Positions 5,442 to 5,642 of a stretch of 5,642 bases of DNA are shown piece by piece. The first letter of the stretch is position 1. Each line of letters begins with the position of its first letter. The stretch lies in assembly GCA_030634615.1 (NCBI GenBank), contig DAOWAL010000083.1, positions 1 to 5,642 on the forward strand, given 5' to 3'. Origin of the DNA: Candidatus Aenigmatarchaeota archaeon. GTDB lineage: Archaea; Aenigmatarchaeota; Aenigmatarchaeia; QMZP01; QMZT01. The position numbers were made by a program, and so were the translations under genes. The notes beneath the pieces were generated by a model. That model had not been told where the DNA came from. It did not search any database and saw nothing but the letters and a program-made list of their open reading frames with translations.

Positions 5442-5642
5442 ATGATTAAAGTTGGCGTAACAACAGGACTGTACTTTATAGCAAGAGCAGAAGAACTTGC
5501 AACATCGCTTAAAAAAATAGGGTATGCACTGACTAGAGGTGCTGATTCTATTGAAATATCCGGTGATACACCTCATGAAATAGATTTTACAATAGGACAG
5601 GAAATCCGCCATTTGGCCGAAAAACAGGGGGTAGATTTATGC
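5442..5642 (+). CDS. TIM-barrel protein, sugar-phosphate isomerase/epimerase or endonuclease IV-like, N-terminal 67 codons
   Basis: The frame is open from ATG 5442 to the window end. The opening MIKVGVTTGLYFIARAEELA looks like strand beta-1 and the first loop of the xylose isomerase-like TIM-barrel superfamily. YALTRGADSIEISGD (28-42) fits helix alpha-1 plus strand beta-2 with an acidic end, and HEIDFTIGQEIRHLAEKQGV (45-64) fits the next loop and helix, where proteins of this superfamily choose a ligand or metal. Metal-binding residues of endonuclease IV or epimerases would lie further on, so the reaction cannot be stated. The gene starts 23 bases after the 584-residue protein in the same direction, with only a weak SD (GTGGG) and no clear TATA box, so co-transcription is plausible. 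A GTG four codons upstream (5430) is a less likely start. Confidence 0.75.
   Translation, partial: MIKVGVTTGLYFIARAEELATSLKKIGYALTRGADSIEISGDTPHEIDFTIGQEIRHLAEKQGVDLC

Noticed and set aside
5428..5445. ATG at 5428 as a gene start before the TIM-barrel gene.
   Set aside because: It meets a stop codon after five codons in a different frame; the ATG at 5442 opens the recognisable protein.

Overview
This window looks archaeal. The best-recognised gene encodes a CTP-dependent riboflavin kinase of the archaeal type, fused to an N-terminal winged helix (the RbkR architecture). Several genes have a TATA-like box about 25-27 bases upstream of a start codon that lacks a Shine-Dalgarno (SD) site, as in leaderless archaeal transcripts. 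Genes inside operons instead carry GGTGA/GAGGT-type SD sites. The DNA is AT-rich. I cannot fix the lineage. A small-genome (DPANN-like) archaeon is my guess, based only on the general look of the unknown proteins and the TIM-barrel gene.

Left part, minus strand, transcribed right to left: rbkR (2263-1607), an ECF transporter S component (1610-1053), an ECF ATPase (1062-265) and an EcfT transmembrane protein cut by the left edge (262-1). The four genes overlap or lie 2 bases apart, and the last three have good SD sites, so they form one translationally coupled operon. Together they describe riboflavin uptake and trapping: the S component, ATPase and EcfT import the vitamin, and the kinase converts it to FMN. 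Just upstream of rbkR is a 38-base nested dyad (2282-2319) that includes most of its TATA box. It is a good candidate for the operator through which RbkR would regulate its own operon.

Middle, minus strand: two genes of unknown function (3344-2826 and 2820-2323) encode proteins of 172 and 165 residues. Residue-by-residue comparison suggests they are divergent tandem paralogues. They are separated by 5 bases and probably co-transcribed.

Right part, plus strand: a divergent intergenic region (3345-3430) with a perfect 8-bp inverted repeat and TATA-like boxes in both directions leads into a small two-helix membrane protein (3431-3628). A 584-residue soluble protein of unknown function follows (3664-5418), with a charged coiled-coil N-terminus and high tryptophan content. 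The window ends in the first 67 codons of a TIM-barrel protein resembling sugar-phosphate isomerase/epimerase or endonuclease IV relatives (5442-5642).

I see no RNA genes, CRISPR arrays, insertion sequences, convincing terminators or known defence systems. The least explained content is the paralogue pair, the small membrane protein and the 584-residue protein.
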